Assembly (NCBI RefSeq): GCF_022836935.1
Contig: NZ_CP083239.1
Span: forward strand, 2,804,001-2,868,000
Direction: 5' to 3'
Length of the DNA stretch: 64,000 nt
DNA from: Ancylobacter polymorphus
GTDB lineage: Bacteria; Pseudomonadota; Alphaproteobacteria; Rhizobiales; Xanthobacteraceae
Below the pieces are notes generated by a model. The model had not been told where the DNA came from. It was given only the letters and a program-made list of their open reading frames with translations, and made no database searches. The position numbers and the translations under genes were made by a program. Positions 19,414 to 29,879 of the stretch are shown here, in pieces (the stretch's first letter is position 1; each line of letters opens with the position of its first letter).

Positions 19414-20976
19414 ATGCACCCCGATTCTCGGCATCCCGATCCCCGCCCGCTCGTCCTCTCGCTCAGCGGCATCACCAAGCGGTTCGGGCCGCTGGTGGCG
19501 AACGACGCCATCGACCTCGATGTGCGCGCCGGGGAGATCGTGGCGCTGCTGGGCGAGAACGGGGCCGGCAAGACCACGCTGATGAGCATCCTGTTCGGCC
19601 ATTACATCGCCGATGAGGGCAGCGTCTCGATCGCCGGCGCCGATGGGCAGCTGAGCCCGCTGCCGGGCGGCTCGGCGCAGGCGGCGCTGGCGGCGGGCAT
19701 CGGCATGGTGCACCAGCATTTCGCGCTGGCCGAAAACCTCACCGGCTTCGAGAACATCGTGCTCGGCACCCAGTCGCTGTGGAGCCTCAAGCTGCGCGGG
19801 CGTGGCGCGCGGGCGAAGATCGCCCGGCTGATGGAAGAGAGCGGCCTTGCCGTCGATCTCGACGTGCCGGTGGCGCGGCTGTCGGTGGGCGAGCAGCAGC
19901 GCATCGAAATCCTCAAAGCGCTTTATCGCGATGTGCGGGTGCTGATCCTCGACGAGCCGACCGCCGTGCTCACCCCGCAGGAGGCGGACAGCCTCGCCGC
20001 CACGGTGCGGGCGCTGGCGGGGAAGGGGCTGGCGGTCATTTTCATCAGCCACAAGCTGCACGAGGTGCTGGCGCTGTGCGAACGGGTGGTGGTGCTGCGC
20101 GGCGGCGCCAAGGTCGCTGATCGTCCGACCGCCGGGGCCGATCGCGCGACCCTTGCCGAGCTCATGGTCGGCCGCGCCATTCCCGCGCGCGAGCGCCCGC
20201 CCTCCACCCCCGCCGCGCCGGTGCTTAGTCTCAAGAGCGTCAGCGTCGGCGCGCCTTCCGCGCGTGATCGGCTGGAAGACGCCGATCTTGAGGTCTGCGG
20301 CGGCGAGATCGTCGGCATTGCCGGCGTCTCCGGCAATGGGCAGGGCGCGCTGGCGGCACTGGTCGCCGGTCTTGCCGCGCCCCGTGCCGGGGAGGCGCGG
20401 CTCGACGGCGCGCGCCTCGCTGGCGCCGATCCGGCCGGACGTGTCGCTGCCGGGGTCGGCCGAATCCCTGAGGACCGCCACCGCGACGGCACCATCGGCG
20501 CGCTCACCGTGGCCGAGAATTTCGTGCTGGAAACCATCGCCGCGCCGGAAAACCAGCGCGCCGGCTTTATCCGCCGCGCCGCCATCCGCGCCCGCGCTGC
20601 CGAGGCGATACAGGCCTATGATGTGCGCTGCCCCGGGCCGGACGCGGCAATCCGCGCCCTGTCGGGCGGCAATATGCAGAAGGTGGTGCTGGCCCGTGTG
20701 CTGGAGCGCGCGCCGCGCCTCGTGCTGGCGCATCAGCCGACGCGCGGCCTCGACATCGGCGCCACCACGGATGTGCACCGAAGGCTGATCGCCGCGCGCG
20801 GGCGCGGGGCGGCGGTGCTGCTGATCTCCGAAGATCTCGACGAATTGTTCGCCCTTTCCGACCGCATCGCCGTGGTCCATGCCGGGCATCTCTCGCCAGC
20901 CTTGCCGGCCGAGGGGCTGGATGTGCGTACCGTCGGGCTGATGATGGCCGGCCATGGCGTGGGGGAGGCGGCGTGA
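19414..20976 (+). CDS. Nucleoside-type ABC importer, double ATPase subunit
   Basis: The 520-aa protein contains two fused ABC domains, as in ribose and BMP-type importers. Domain 1 has Walker A GENGAGKTT (about 50), signature LSVGEQQR (about 155) and Walker B VLILDEPTAV. Domain 2 has a degenerate Walker A, GVSGNGQGAL, lacking the Lys, with signature LSGGNMQK and a weak Walker B VLAHQPTRGLD. This asymmetry is normal for the group, so one site probably drives transport. The ATG at 19414 lies 30 bases after the palindromic element. It works with the permeases that follow. Confidence 0.92.
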   Translation: MHPDSRHPDPRPLVLSLSGITKRFGPLVANDAIDLDVRAGEIVALLGENGAGKTTLMSILFGHYIADEGSVSIAGADGQLSPLPGGSAQAALAAGIGMVHQHFALAENLTGFENIVLGTQSLWSLKLRGRGARAKIARLMEESGLAVDLDVPVARLSVGEQQRIEILKALYRDVRVLILDEPTAVLTPQEADSLAATVRALAGKGLAVIFISHKLHEVLALCERVVVLRGGAKVADRPTAGADRATLAELMVGRAIPARERPPSTPAAPVLSLKSVSVGAPSARDRLEDADLEVCGGEIVGIAGVSGNGQGALAALVAGLAAPRAGEARLDGARLAGADPAGRVAAGVGRIPEDRHRDGTIGALTVAENFVLETIAAPENQRAGFIRRAAIRARAAEAIQAYDVRCPGPDAAIRALSGGNMQKVVLARVLERAPRLVLAHQPTRGLDIGATTDVHRRLIAARGRGAAVLLISEDLDELFALSDRIAVVHAGHLSPALPAEGLDVRTVGLMMAGHGVGEAA

Positions 20977-21013
20977 TGACGACAGCCATGAAGTCCCTGC
21001 CCGGAGCCCGCGC

Positions 21014-22081
21014 ATGATCCGCTTCGTGCCCCGCGCCCGCACCCCGCTCTGGCTCACCCTTGCCGTCTCCATCGGCGCCGGGCTGGCGGCGCTGGCGCTC
21101 ACCGCCATTCCGCTGGCGCTTACCGGCGCCCCGGTGTTCACCGCCTTCGCGCTGATGGCGCAGGGCGCGGCCGGCAATGGCTTCGCGCTGGCGGAAACGC
21201 TGACGCGGGCGACGCCGCTCATCTTCACCGGCCTCGCCGCCGCCGTCGCCTTCCGCGCCAAGCTCTGGAACATCGGCGCCGAGGGCCAGCTCTATGCTGG
21301 CGCGCTCGCCACCGTGGCGCTGGGCGCCGGGCTGATCGAGGCGCCGTCCTATGTGCTGGTGCCGCTGGTGCTGATCGGCGCCGCGCTGGCCGGAGCGGTG
21401 CTGCTGCTGGTGCCGGTGCTGTTCAAGACCCGCTTCGGCGCCGATGAGGTGGTGGTGACGCTGCTGCTCAATTTCATCGTGCTGCTGTTCGTGCAAATGA
21501 TGCTGGAAGGGCCGATGAAGGACGAGATGGCGCTCGGCTGGCCGCAATCGGCGCCGGTGCTGGACGAGGCGACGCTGCCGAAGCTGGTCGCCGGCTGGCG
21601 GCTGCATTGGGGGCTGGTGCTCGCCATCCTCGCCGCCGTGGCTCTCCACATCTTCATCACCCGCACCGTCTGGGGCTTCCGCCTGCGGGCGGTAGGCGAG
21701 AATGCCCGCGCCGCGCGCTATGCCGGCCTGCCGGTGGGCAAGGCGATGGCGCTGGTCGGCCTGCTCTCCGGCGGACTTGCGGGCCTTGCGGGGGCGAGCG
21801 AGGTGGCGGGGCTGAAGGGCTACCTCACCGCCGATCTCTCGCCCGGCTTCGGCTATGCCGGCATCGTGGTGGCGACGCTCGCGAACCTTTCGCCGCTCGG
21901 CGTCATTCCCGCCGCGATCTTCGTCGCCGGCGTGTTCGTCGGCGCGGATTCGATGAGCCGGGCCATCGGCGTCTCCAACTATCTCGCCGATCTCGTCGTC
22001 GCCTTCGCCCTGCTCAGCGTGCTGGTAGGCGGCCTGCTGACGCGCTTTCGCATCGTCTTCGTGCGCCGGGGGACCGCCTGA
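21014..22081 (+). CDS. ABC importer permease 1 (BPD_transp_2 family)
   Basis: A 355-aa inner-membrane permease with about nine or ten helices and the LWNIGAEGQLYAGA and GVSNYL signatures of nucleoside/sugar (YufP/NupB-like) permeases. ATG 21014 begins MIRFVPRARTP. Upstream in-frame codons overlap the ATPase gene and encode no helix, so the shorter form is chosen. Its TGA overlaps the ATG of permease 2 by one base, which indicates coupled translation and a heterodimeric channel. Confidence 0.9.
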   Translation: MIRFVPRARTPLWLTLAVSIGAGLAALALTAIPLALTGAPVFTAFALMAQGAAGNGFALAETLTRATPLIFTGLAAAVAFRAKLWNIGAEGQLYAGALATVALGAGLIEAPSYVLVPLVLIGAALAGAVLLLVPVLFKTRFGADEVVVTLLLNFIVLLFVQMMLEGPMKDEMALGWPQSAPVLDEATLPKLVAGWRLHWGLVLAILAAVALHIFITRTVWGFRLRAVGENARAARYAGLPVGKAMALVGLLSGGLAGLAGASEVAGLKGYLTADLSPGFGYAGIVVATLANLSPLGVIPAAIFVAGVFVGADSMSRAIGVSNYLADLVVAFALLSVLVGGLLTRFRIVFVRRGTA

Positions 22082-23025
22082 TGTGGGAGGCGCTGGATAT
22101 TCTCACCCAGGCCAATTTCTGGGCCGCGACGCTGCGCATCGCCACGCCGCTGATCTTCGGTGTGCTCGGCGCGCTGCTGTGCGAGCGGGCCGGGGTGCTC
22201 AATCTCGGCATTGAGGGCATCTTTGTCGCCGGCGCGCTGTCGGGCTGGCTGGCGGTCTATCTCGGCCTGCCGCTCTGGGGCGGGGTGCTAGTCGCGGCCG
22301 GCGTGGGGGCGGCGTTCGGCCTGCTGCACGGCGTGCTCACCGTGCCGCTCGGCCTGTCCCAGCACGTCACCGGCATCGGGGTGACGCTGCTCGCGACGTC
22401 GCTCGCCTATTTCGGCTACCGCGTCGCCTTCCCCAATGTGGCGACGCCGCCGCGCATCGAGCCCTTCGCCCCGCTTGATGTGCCGGTGCTGGGCGATCTG
22501 CCCTTCATCGGGCCGATCCTCGGCCAGCAGACCGGCTTCACCGTGCTGGCCTTCGCCTGTGTCGGCGGGCTCGCCTTCGTGCTTGCTCGCACGCCGCTCG
22601 GCCTCGCGCTCCGGGCGGTGGGCGACAATCCGGAGGCGGTGGAAGCGCAGGGGCTCTCCGTGGTCGGGCTGCGCATCGGCGCGGTCATGGCCGGCTCGGC
22701 GCTGATGGCGCTGGGCGGGGCGTTCCTCACACTTTCCGCCTTCAACGCCTTCTATTTCGGCATGATCAACGGGCGCGGCTGGGTGTGCATCGCGCTCACC
22801 GTCTTCGCCTCCTGGCGGCCGGGCAAGGCGCTGCTGGGTGCCCTGCTGTTCGGCGCGCTCGACGCCTATCAGCTGCGGGTGCAGACCATTGCCGGCGGCG
22901 TGGTGCCGAGCCAGATTTTCCTCATGCTGCCCTATATCTTCTCCATCGCCGCGCTGGTGCTGGTCGCCCGCCGCGCGGATTACCCGCGCGCGCTGATGAA
23001 GCCCTATTTCAAGGGCCAAAGGTGA
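22081..23025 (+). CDS. ABC importer permease 2 (BPD_transp_2 family)
   Basis: A 314-aa membrane protein, the second half of the permease pair (YufQ/NupC-like). Landmarks are GVLNLGIEGIFVAGA near residue 39, LSQHVTGIGVT, LRAVGDNPEAVEAQG and a C-terminal YIFSIAALVLVARR helix. It starts at ATG 22081, overlapping the preceding stop. The cytosine deaminase gene follows after 13 bases, so importer and enzyme form one transcription unit. Confidence 0.9.
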   Translation: MWEALDILTQANFWAATLRIATPLIFGVLGALLCERAGVLNLGIEGIFVAGALSGWLAVYLGLPLWGGVLVAAGVGAAFGLLHGVLTVPLGLSQHVTGIGVTLLATSLAYFGYRVAFPNVATPPRIEPFAPLDVPVLGDLPFIGPILGQQTGFTVLAFACVGGLAFVLARTPLGLALRAVGDNPEAVEAQGLSVVGLRIGAVMAGSALMALGGAFLTLSAFNAFYFGMINGRGWVCIALTVFASWRPGKALLGALLFGALDAYQLRVQTIAGGVVPSQIFLMLPYIFSIAALVLVARRADYPRALMKPYFKGQR

Positions 23026-23038
23026 GTCTGGAGTTCCC

Positions 23039-24337
23039 ATGAGCATCGACCTTCTCGTCAAGAACGCCCGCCTGCCCGACGGGCGCGCCGGCATGGACAT
23101 CGCCTGCGAGGGCGGCCGCATCACCGCCGTCGAGCCGGGCATCGACGCCGAGGCCGGGCGCGTCATCGAGGCGGATGGCCGGCTGGTGACGCCGCCCTTC
23201 GTCGATGCGCATTTCCACATGGACGCCACGCTCTCGCTCGGCCTGCCGCGGCTCAACCAGTCCGGCACGCTGCTGGAAGGCATCGCCTTGTGGGGCGAAC
23301 TGAAGCCGCTGCTGACGCATGAGGCGGTGATCGAGCGGGCGCTGCGCTATTGCGACCTCGCGGTGAGCCAGGGCCTGCTCGCCATCCGCAGCCATGTCGA
23401 TATTTGCGACGACCGGCTGCTGGCGGTCGAGGCGCTGCTCGACGTGAAGGAACGGGTGAAGGACTATATCGACCTGCAACTCGTCGCCTTCCCGCAGGAC
23501 GGCTATTACCGTTCGCCCAAGGCGGCGGAGAACCTCGACCGCGCGCTCGACATGGGCGTCGATGTCGTCGGCGGCATCCCGCATTTCGAGCGCAGCATGG
23601 CCGACGGCGCCGCCTCGCTGAAAGCGCTGTGCGAGATCGCCGCCGCGCGCGGGCTGCGGGTCGATATCCATTGCGACGAAAGCGACGATCCGCTGTCACG
23701 CCATATCGAGACGCTGGCCTATGAGACGCAGCGGCTGGGCCTGCAGGGAAGGGTGGCGGGCTCGCACCTCACTTCCATGCACTCCATGGACAATTACTAT
23801 GTCTCCAAGCTCATCCCGCTGATCGCGGAAGCCGGCGTGCACGCCATCGCCAACCCGCTGATCAACATCACCCTGCAGGGAAGGCACGACACCTACCCCA
23901 AGCGGCGCGGCATGACCCGGGTGCCGGAGCTGCGCGCGGCGGGCGTGAATGTCGCCTTCGGCCATGACTGCGTGATGGACCCCTGGTACTCGCTCGGCTC
24001 CGGCGACATGCTGGAAGTCGCGCATATGGCGCTGCATGTCGGCCAGATGACCTCGCGCGAGGCGATGAGCTGGTGCCTGGAAGCCGTCACCACCAATCCC
24101 GCCCGCATCATGGGGCTGGAGGGCTACGGCATCGCGCCCGGCTGCAACGCCGATTTCGTGCTGCTGCAGGCGGCCGACGCGATCGAGGCGATCCGGCTCA
24201 AGGCAGTGCGGATGTTCGTGGTGCGGCGCGGCCGGGTGATCGCCGAGGGCATGCCGCGCGTCAGCGTGCTCGATCTGCCGGGCCGGCCGGGGCTGGTCGA
24301 TCCGGCGGCCTATGCGCCGGTGGCGGCGGGCGGTTAG
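23039..24337 (+). CDS. codA: Cytosine deaminase-like amidohydrolase
   Basis: The 432-aa metal-dependent amidohydrolase resembles E. coli CodA over its whole length: VTPPFVDAHFHMD (HxH metal site), NQSGTLLEGI.LW, VDIHCDESDD, SHLTSMHS, NPLINITLQGRHDTYPKRRG, and FGHDCVMDPWY with the catalytic Asp. CodA turns cytosine into uracil and ammonia; close relatives deaminate isoguanine or creatinine-like rings. Its place at the end of a nucleoside-type importer operon fits pyrimidine salvage or nitrogen scavenging. GGAG precedes the ATG. Confidence 0.88.
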   Translation: MSIDLLVKNARLPDGRAGMDIACEGGRITAVEPGIDAEAGRVIEADGRLVTPPFVDAHFHMDATLSLGLPRLNQSGTLLEGIALWGELKPLLTHEAVIERALRYCDLAVSQGLLAIRSHVDICDDRLLAVEALLDVKERVKDYIDLQLVAFPQDGYYRSPKAAENLDRALDMGVDVVGGIPHFERSMADGAASLKALCEIAAARGLRVDIHCDESDDPLSRHIETLAYETQRLGLQGRVAGSHLTSMHSMDNYYVSKLIPLIAEAGVHAIANPLINITLQGRHDTYPKRRGMTRVPELRAAGVNVAFGHDCVMDPWYSLGSGDMLEVAHMALHVGQMTSREAMSWCLEAVTTNPARIMGLEGYGIAPGCNADFVLLQAADAIEAIRLKAVRMFVVRRGRVIAEGMPRVSVLDLPGRPGLVDPAAYAPVAAGG

Positions 24338-24356
24338 ATGACTGACGGACGAGCGC

Positions 24357-24463
24357 CGTCATCCTGAGGCGCTCGCGCAGCCAGCCTCGAAGGATGGGTC
24401 TCCGGCACGTCCAAAACAGCATCCTTCGAGGCCCGGCCGCGGGCCGGGCACCTCAGGATGACG
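24357..24463. repeat. Inverted-repeat element, CGTCATCCTGAGG family
   Basis: CGTCATCCTGAG at the left and CTCAGGATGACG at the right form a 12-bp terminal inverted repeat. Inner parts also pair (CCTCGAAGGATG with CATCCTTCGAGG), and GGCCCGGCCGCGGGCCGGGC lies between. The 107-bp unit lies between convergent genes and could fold into a long hairpin, perhaps ending transcription of the codA operon. It looks like one of the common alphaproteobacterial interspersed repeats. Confidence 0.75.
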
Positions 24464-24497
24464 TTCATCCAACAGGGCGAGTAGACGGCTACCCGCC

Positions 24498-25334
24498 TCA
24501 CCCGCCCGGCGGCAGCACGATCACCGTCGGCTTCTTCGGCAGCGTCGCGCGCGAGAGCACGAGTTCCGGGCTCTCGCGCCGCTCGATCACATAGTCCCGC
24601 CCGGCGAAGCGGGTGAGGAAGTGGTTCAGCGTGCCCTCGTTGAAATAGTGCATCGGAATGATGACCGGGGCTTCCAGCGCTTTCAGCACCTCGATCATGC
24701 CGTCAATGTCGAGCGTGTAGCTGCCATCGACCGGCGCCAGCACCACATCGAGCCGGCCGAGCGCGCCGATATCCTCCTCAGTGAGCGTGTGGTGCAGATG
24801 GCCGAGATGGGCGATGCACAGATCGGCGGCGCGGAAGACGAAGATCGAATTGCCGTTGCGGATCGTCTCGCCCTGCCAGTCGCGGATATTGGTCGGCAGG
24901 TTGCCGACCCAGAGGTCGTCAATGTCGAGGTCGTAATGCACGGGGTCGCGGTCGTCGCGCCAGCCCTTGAGCACATATTCGATGCCGGGATCGGGGTTGA
25001 GCGAATAATGGGTTGAGTGCGCCCGGTTCATGGTGGCGACGCGCGGTACCACGGAGGGGCGGACATAGTCGTTATAGTCGGTTGCCACCGTCACCCCGCC
25101 GGCGGTCTCGATCAGGAAGGTGGAGTGGCCGATATAGGTCAGCCCCACCTGGCGCGGCGCGACATAGGCGGCGGGGAGGGCGCGCGGCGCCAGATGCTCC
25201 AGGAACGGGTTCTGCGCCACCAGCTTGGGGCAGCGCTCCGCCTGGGCGCGGGCGGGGCTTGCGGCGATGAGCGCGGCGAGGCCGAGGAGCAGGGCGGAGC
25301 CGAGAGCGGCGATACGCGACAGGGGGCACGGCAT
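24498..25334 (-). CDS. Periplasmic MBL-fold metallo-hydrolase (UlaG-like)
   Basis: A 278-aa exported protein with a signal peptide (cleavage after ARA) and a metallo-beta-lactamase fold of the UlaG/YtkL-like branch: LTYIGHSTFLIE near residue 66, VATDYND, then LCIAHLGHLHHTL and a C-terminal IIPMHYFNEG. The His/Asp pattern is that of the family without the canonical HxHxDH block. It is placed convergent to codA. Substrate unknown. Confidence 0.8.
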   Translation of the reverse strand: MPCPLSRIAALGSALLLGLAALIAASPARAQAERCPKLVAQNPFLEHLAPRALPAAYVAPRQVGLTYIGHSTFLIETAGGVTVATDYNDYVRPSVVPRVATMNRAHSTHYSLNPDPGIEYVLKGWRDDRDPVHYDLDIDDLWVGNLPTNIRDWQGETIRNGNSIFVFRAADLCIAHLGHLHHTLTEEDIGALGRLDVVLAPVDGSYTLDIDGMIEVLKALEAPVIIPMHYFNEGTLNHFLTRFAGRDYVIERRESPELVLSRATLPKKPTVIVLPPGG

Positions 25335-25450
25335 GGGCGGGGCTCCGGGCTGGCGTCCGGAGCATCATCGACCCTCCCTTGCGTCAGGGCGAGTCACAGT
25401 TCCGTGGCGGAAGAGAGAGCCCGGTCCCGGCCGCCCTCCGACCGCGCGCC

Positions 25451-26086
25451 TCAGCGCAGGAACGGGTTGGTGCGCTTTTCCAGCGCGATATTTGTGGCGT
25501 TGCCATGGCCCGGCAGCACGGTGAAGGCGTCGCCGAGCGGCAGGATCTTCTCCTTGATGCCCTTGATGAGCAGCGGCCCGTCGCCATAGGGGAAGTCGGT
25601 GCGCCCGACCGAGCGCTGGAACAGCGTATCGCCGACAATGGCGAGCTTGTTCTCCCGGCTGACCAGCACGATATGGCCCGGCGTGTGGCCGGGCACATGC
25701 AGCACCTCGAACACCACCCCGCCAATATCCACCGTCTCGCCTTCCTCCAGCCAGCGGTCCGGCGTCACCACGCGGCCGGGAATGCCGGTGCGCTCGCCCG
25801 CGCTCGGCAGGTCGTCGAGCAGGAACTTGTCGCCCTTGTGCGGGCCTTCCACCGGAATCTTCAGCGTTTCCGCCAGTTCCGCCGCGCCGGCGGCATGGTC
25901 GATATGGCCATGGGTGAGCACGATCTTCTCGGCCGTGACTTCCAGTTCCTCCAGCGCGGCGAGAATGCGCGGCAGGTCGCCGCCGGGATCGATCACCGCG
26001 CCGCGCTTGCTGGTCTCGTCCCAGACGATGGAGCAGTTCTGCTGGAACGGGGTGACGGGGACGAGGGCGACCTTGAGTTCGGGCAT
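25451..26086 (-). CDS. MBL-fold hydrolase, glyoxalase II-like (YcbL type)
   Basis: A 211-aa cytosolic protein with a complete binuclear metal site: [10 protein letters not shown] near residue 58, [14 protein letters not shown] and PGHGNAT. It resembles the small hydroxyacylglutathione-hydrolase-like proteins (YcbL/GloB2), which cleave thioesters such as S-lactoylglutathione. ATG 26086 has AAGGAG five bases upstream; a reading from 26128 adds 14 residues with no ribosome site. It is divergent from lepA. Confidence 0.88.
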   Translation of the reverse strand: MPELKVALVPVTPFQQNCSIVWDETSKRGAVIDPGGDLPRILAALEELEVTAEKIVLTHGHIDHAAGAAELAETLKIPVEGPHKGDKFLLDDLPSAGERTGIPGRVVTPDRWLEEGETVDIGGVVFEVLHVPGHTPGHIVLVSRENKLAIVGDTLFQRSVGRTDFPYGDGPLLIKGIKEKILPLGDAFTVLPGHGNATNIALEKRTNPFLR

Positions 26087-26187
26087 GGGGGCTCCTTGGC
26101 GACAGGCGGCGCGAATGTGGTCGAACACGCCCCGCCGCGCAAGGCGGCGCCTTGTGGCGTAACGGCGCCAATGCTATCCCGCCCGGC

Positions 26188-27993
<1,806 letters not shown>

Positions 27994-28066
27994 GCCGCCC
28001 GCTACCCAAGCGCCGGCTTTCGTGATGTGATCGGCCTTCCCTGCAGCATCGAAGGGAGGGCAGCCC

Positions 28067-28261
28067 ATGGCCTACAAGTTCGAAGTCTACAAGGACAAGG
28101 CGGGCGAGTTCCGGTTCCGCTTCCGCGCATCGAACGGTGAGGCGATGTTCTCGTCCGAGGGCTACAAGGCCAAGGCATCCGCCCTGGCCGCCGTCGAATC
28201 CATCCAGAAGAACGCGCCCGGCGCCGATCTCGTCGACATGACGAAGGACGCGCAGGGCTGA
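28067..28261 (+). CDS. YegP/DUF1508 family small protein
   Basis: A 64-aa protein with the DUF1508 signature: FEVYKDKAGEFRFRFRASNGE, then FSSEGYKAKASALAAVESI. Enterobacterial YegP carries two such repeats; here there is one. The fold is a small beta sheet and the function is unknown. GGGAGGG precedes the ATG. It ends in a hairpin shared with the convergent PRC-barrel gene. Confidence 0.88.
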   Translation: MAYKFEVYKDKAGEFRFRFRASNGEAMFSSEGYKAKASALAAVESIQKNAPGADLVDMTKDAQG

Positions 28262-28273
28262 GCGCCGACGCAA

Positions 28274-28299
28274 AACGGCCGGGCGTGGGCCCGGCCGTT
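28274..28299. terminator. Bidirectional terminator hairpin
   Basis: AACGGCCGGG and CCCGGCCGTT form a 10-bp stem with a six-base loop between the convergent YegP-like and PRC-barrel genes. Flanking AAAA and TTCCCTTT give weak U-tracts. Confidence 0.75.
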
Positions 28300-28321
28300 C
28301 CCTTTCCGCGCTGCGCCGCCG

Positions 28322-28705
28322 TCAGATGACGTAGGGCGGCACGTTGTAATAGTCGTCGACCTTGCGGCCCCAGTCGCGGTCCTGCCAGGAACGCTCGTCC
28401 GAGGTCGCGTGGTGCGGCGCGCCCTGCAGCTGCTCCTCGCTGATGTCGACGACATAGCCGTCGAGCCGCTCGTCATATTTCAGCAGCGACCAGGGCAGCG
28501 GGTAGTAGTCCTCGCCAAAGCCGAGGAAGCCGCCGAAGCTCATCACCGCATAGGCGGTCTGGCCGGTCAGCTTATCGATCATCACCCGCTCGATAGTGCC
28601 GATACGCTCGCCATTGGGGCGATAGACGGCGGTGCCTTCCACCTTGTCGCTGCCGATCAGCGTGCGGGTCTCGCGCGCGTCGACATTCTGCTGCGTCGTC
28701 TGCAT
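28322..28705 (-). CDS. PRC-barrel domain stress protein
   Basis: A 127-aa protein with a PRC-barrel (LIGSDKVEGTAVYRPNGERIG, then IERVMIDKLTGQTAYAVMSFGGFLGFGEDYYPLPW) and a charged C-terminal tail (WQDRDWGRKVDDYYNVPPY). Such proteins are frequent members of the alphaproteobacterial general stress regulon. ATG 28705 has GGGAGG five bases upstream, and an exact EcfG-type promoter lies 35 bases further up. The molecular role is unknown. Confidence 0.88.
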   Translation of the reverse strand: MQTTQQNVDARETRTLIGSDKVEGTAVYRPNGERIGTIERVMIDKLTGQTAYAVMSFGGFLGFGEDYYPLPWSLLKYDERLDGYVVDISEEQLQGAPHHATSDERSWQDRDWGRKVDDYYNVPPYVI

Positions 28706-28739
28706 GTTGGCCTCCCATTGTTGACAGTCTCGCAGGATC

Positions 28740-28764
28740 AACGGCTTGGCAGGGCCGGGGTTCC
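28740..28764 (-). promoter_or_regulatory. EcfG-type promoter of the PRC-barrel gene
   Basis: On the minus strand it reads GGAAC (28764-28760), 16 bases, CGTT (28743-28740), an exact match to the general stress consensus. It is 34 bases upstream of the ATG and in front of a gene type commonly controlled by EcfG. Confidence 0.8.
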
Positions 28765-28865
28765 GTTGCGGTGCGTCGTCCCGCGATGCGACCAGAAATC
28801 GGCGGTTGGCGCCGCCCGCCCGTGCCCGATATCGTCGCGCTGGCTTCAGCACAGGGAGAATCACC

Positions 28866-29879
28866 ATGACGGACGGGACGAGCGGCTGGCGCGCGGATCG
28901 CCGTGCGGTGCTGCTGGGCGGCGCGGCGGTCCTGCTGACGGTGGCCGGGGGCTGGCCGGCGCACGCCCAGCAGGTGGCGGAGACCGAGGTCGACAAGCTG
29001 AAGCCCGGCCAGTTCGCCTGGTTCCCCGACCGTGCGCCGGAAGGCTTCGTCGCCATCATCGTCTCGCTGCCGGACCAGCGCTGCTATGTCTACCGCAACG
29101 GCGTGCGCATCGGCGTCTCCACCGTCTCGACCGGGCGGGAAGGGCACGAGACGCCGGTCGGCGTGTTCGTCATCCTTGAGAAGGATGTCGACCACCATTC
29201 CTCGCTCTATGACGACGCCTCCATGCCCTACACGGAAATGCTCACCTGGTCCGGGGTGGCGCTGCATGCGGGCGGGCTGCCGGGCTACCCGTCCTCGCAT
29301 GGCTGCGTGCATCTGCCGCTGGAATTCGCCAAGCTGCTGTTTTCCATCACCCATTACGGCACGCCGGTCATCATCGCCGATTCGCATTCCGAGCCGGTGG
29401 ACGTGCTGCATCCCGGCCTCGTGCTGCCGGCCGACGCCACGGCGGCGATCGCCAAGGCCGACCCGAAGAACAGCAATGGCACGCCCGACACCGAGGCGGC
29501 GCCCGATCCGGCGCAGGACGCGGTGACGATGATCGTCAGCCAGGCCGACATGGCGCTGACCGTGCTGAAAGACGGCGCGGTGGCCTTCACCGCCCCGGTG
29601 ACGATCCGCGACCCGCAGACCCCGCTCGGCAATGTCGTCTATGTCCTGAAGAATGTCGGCGGCGAGGTGTCGTGGACGGCGCTGTCCTTCGAGGGCTATG
29701 GCGCCGCCGGGGGCAAGGCCGCCGCCGCCATCGACCGCGTGACCGTGGCGGCGAGCGCCAACCAGCAATTGGCCAAGCTGCTCGTGCCGGGCTCGACCCT
29801 GTTCGTCACCGAGCTTTCCGCCAAGCCCGATACGCGCTCGGACAAGAATTTCGTCATCCTCTCGCAGGCGGCGAAGTGA
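28866..29879 (+). CDS. L,D-transpeptidase with a degenerate second YkuD-like half
   Basis: The 337-aa exported protein starts at ATG 28866 with a Tat-like leader (DRRAVLLGGAAVLLTVAGG, cleavage near AHA-Q). The first YkuD domain (residues 50-185) is complete: HAGGLPGYPSSHGCVHLP, with catalytic His and Cys. Residues 215-330 (TMIVSQADMALTVLKDGAVAF...) repeat the start of that domain but lack His and Cys, so the second copy is probably structural or binding. It forms 3-3 peptidoglycan cross-links or related bonds. Its TGA overlaps the ATG of mepA, which encodes a cross-link hydrolase. Confidence 0.88.
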   Translation: MTDGTSGWRADRRAVLLGGAAVLLTVAGGWPAHAQQVAETEVDKLKPGQFAWFPDRAPEGFVAIIVSLPDQRCYVYRNGVRIGVSTVSTGREGHETPVGVFVILEKDVDHHSSLYDDASMPYTEMLTWSGVALHAGGLPGYPSSHGCVHLPLEFAKLLFSITHYGTPVIIADSHSEPVDVLHPGLVLPADATAAIAKADPKNSNGTPDTEAAPDPAQDAVTMIVSQADMALTVLKDGAVAFTAPVTIRDPQTPLGNVVYVLKNVGGEVSWTALSFEGYGAAGGKAAAAIDRVTVAASANQQLAKLLVPGSTLFVTELSAKPDTRSDKNFVILSQAAK

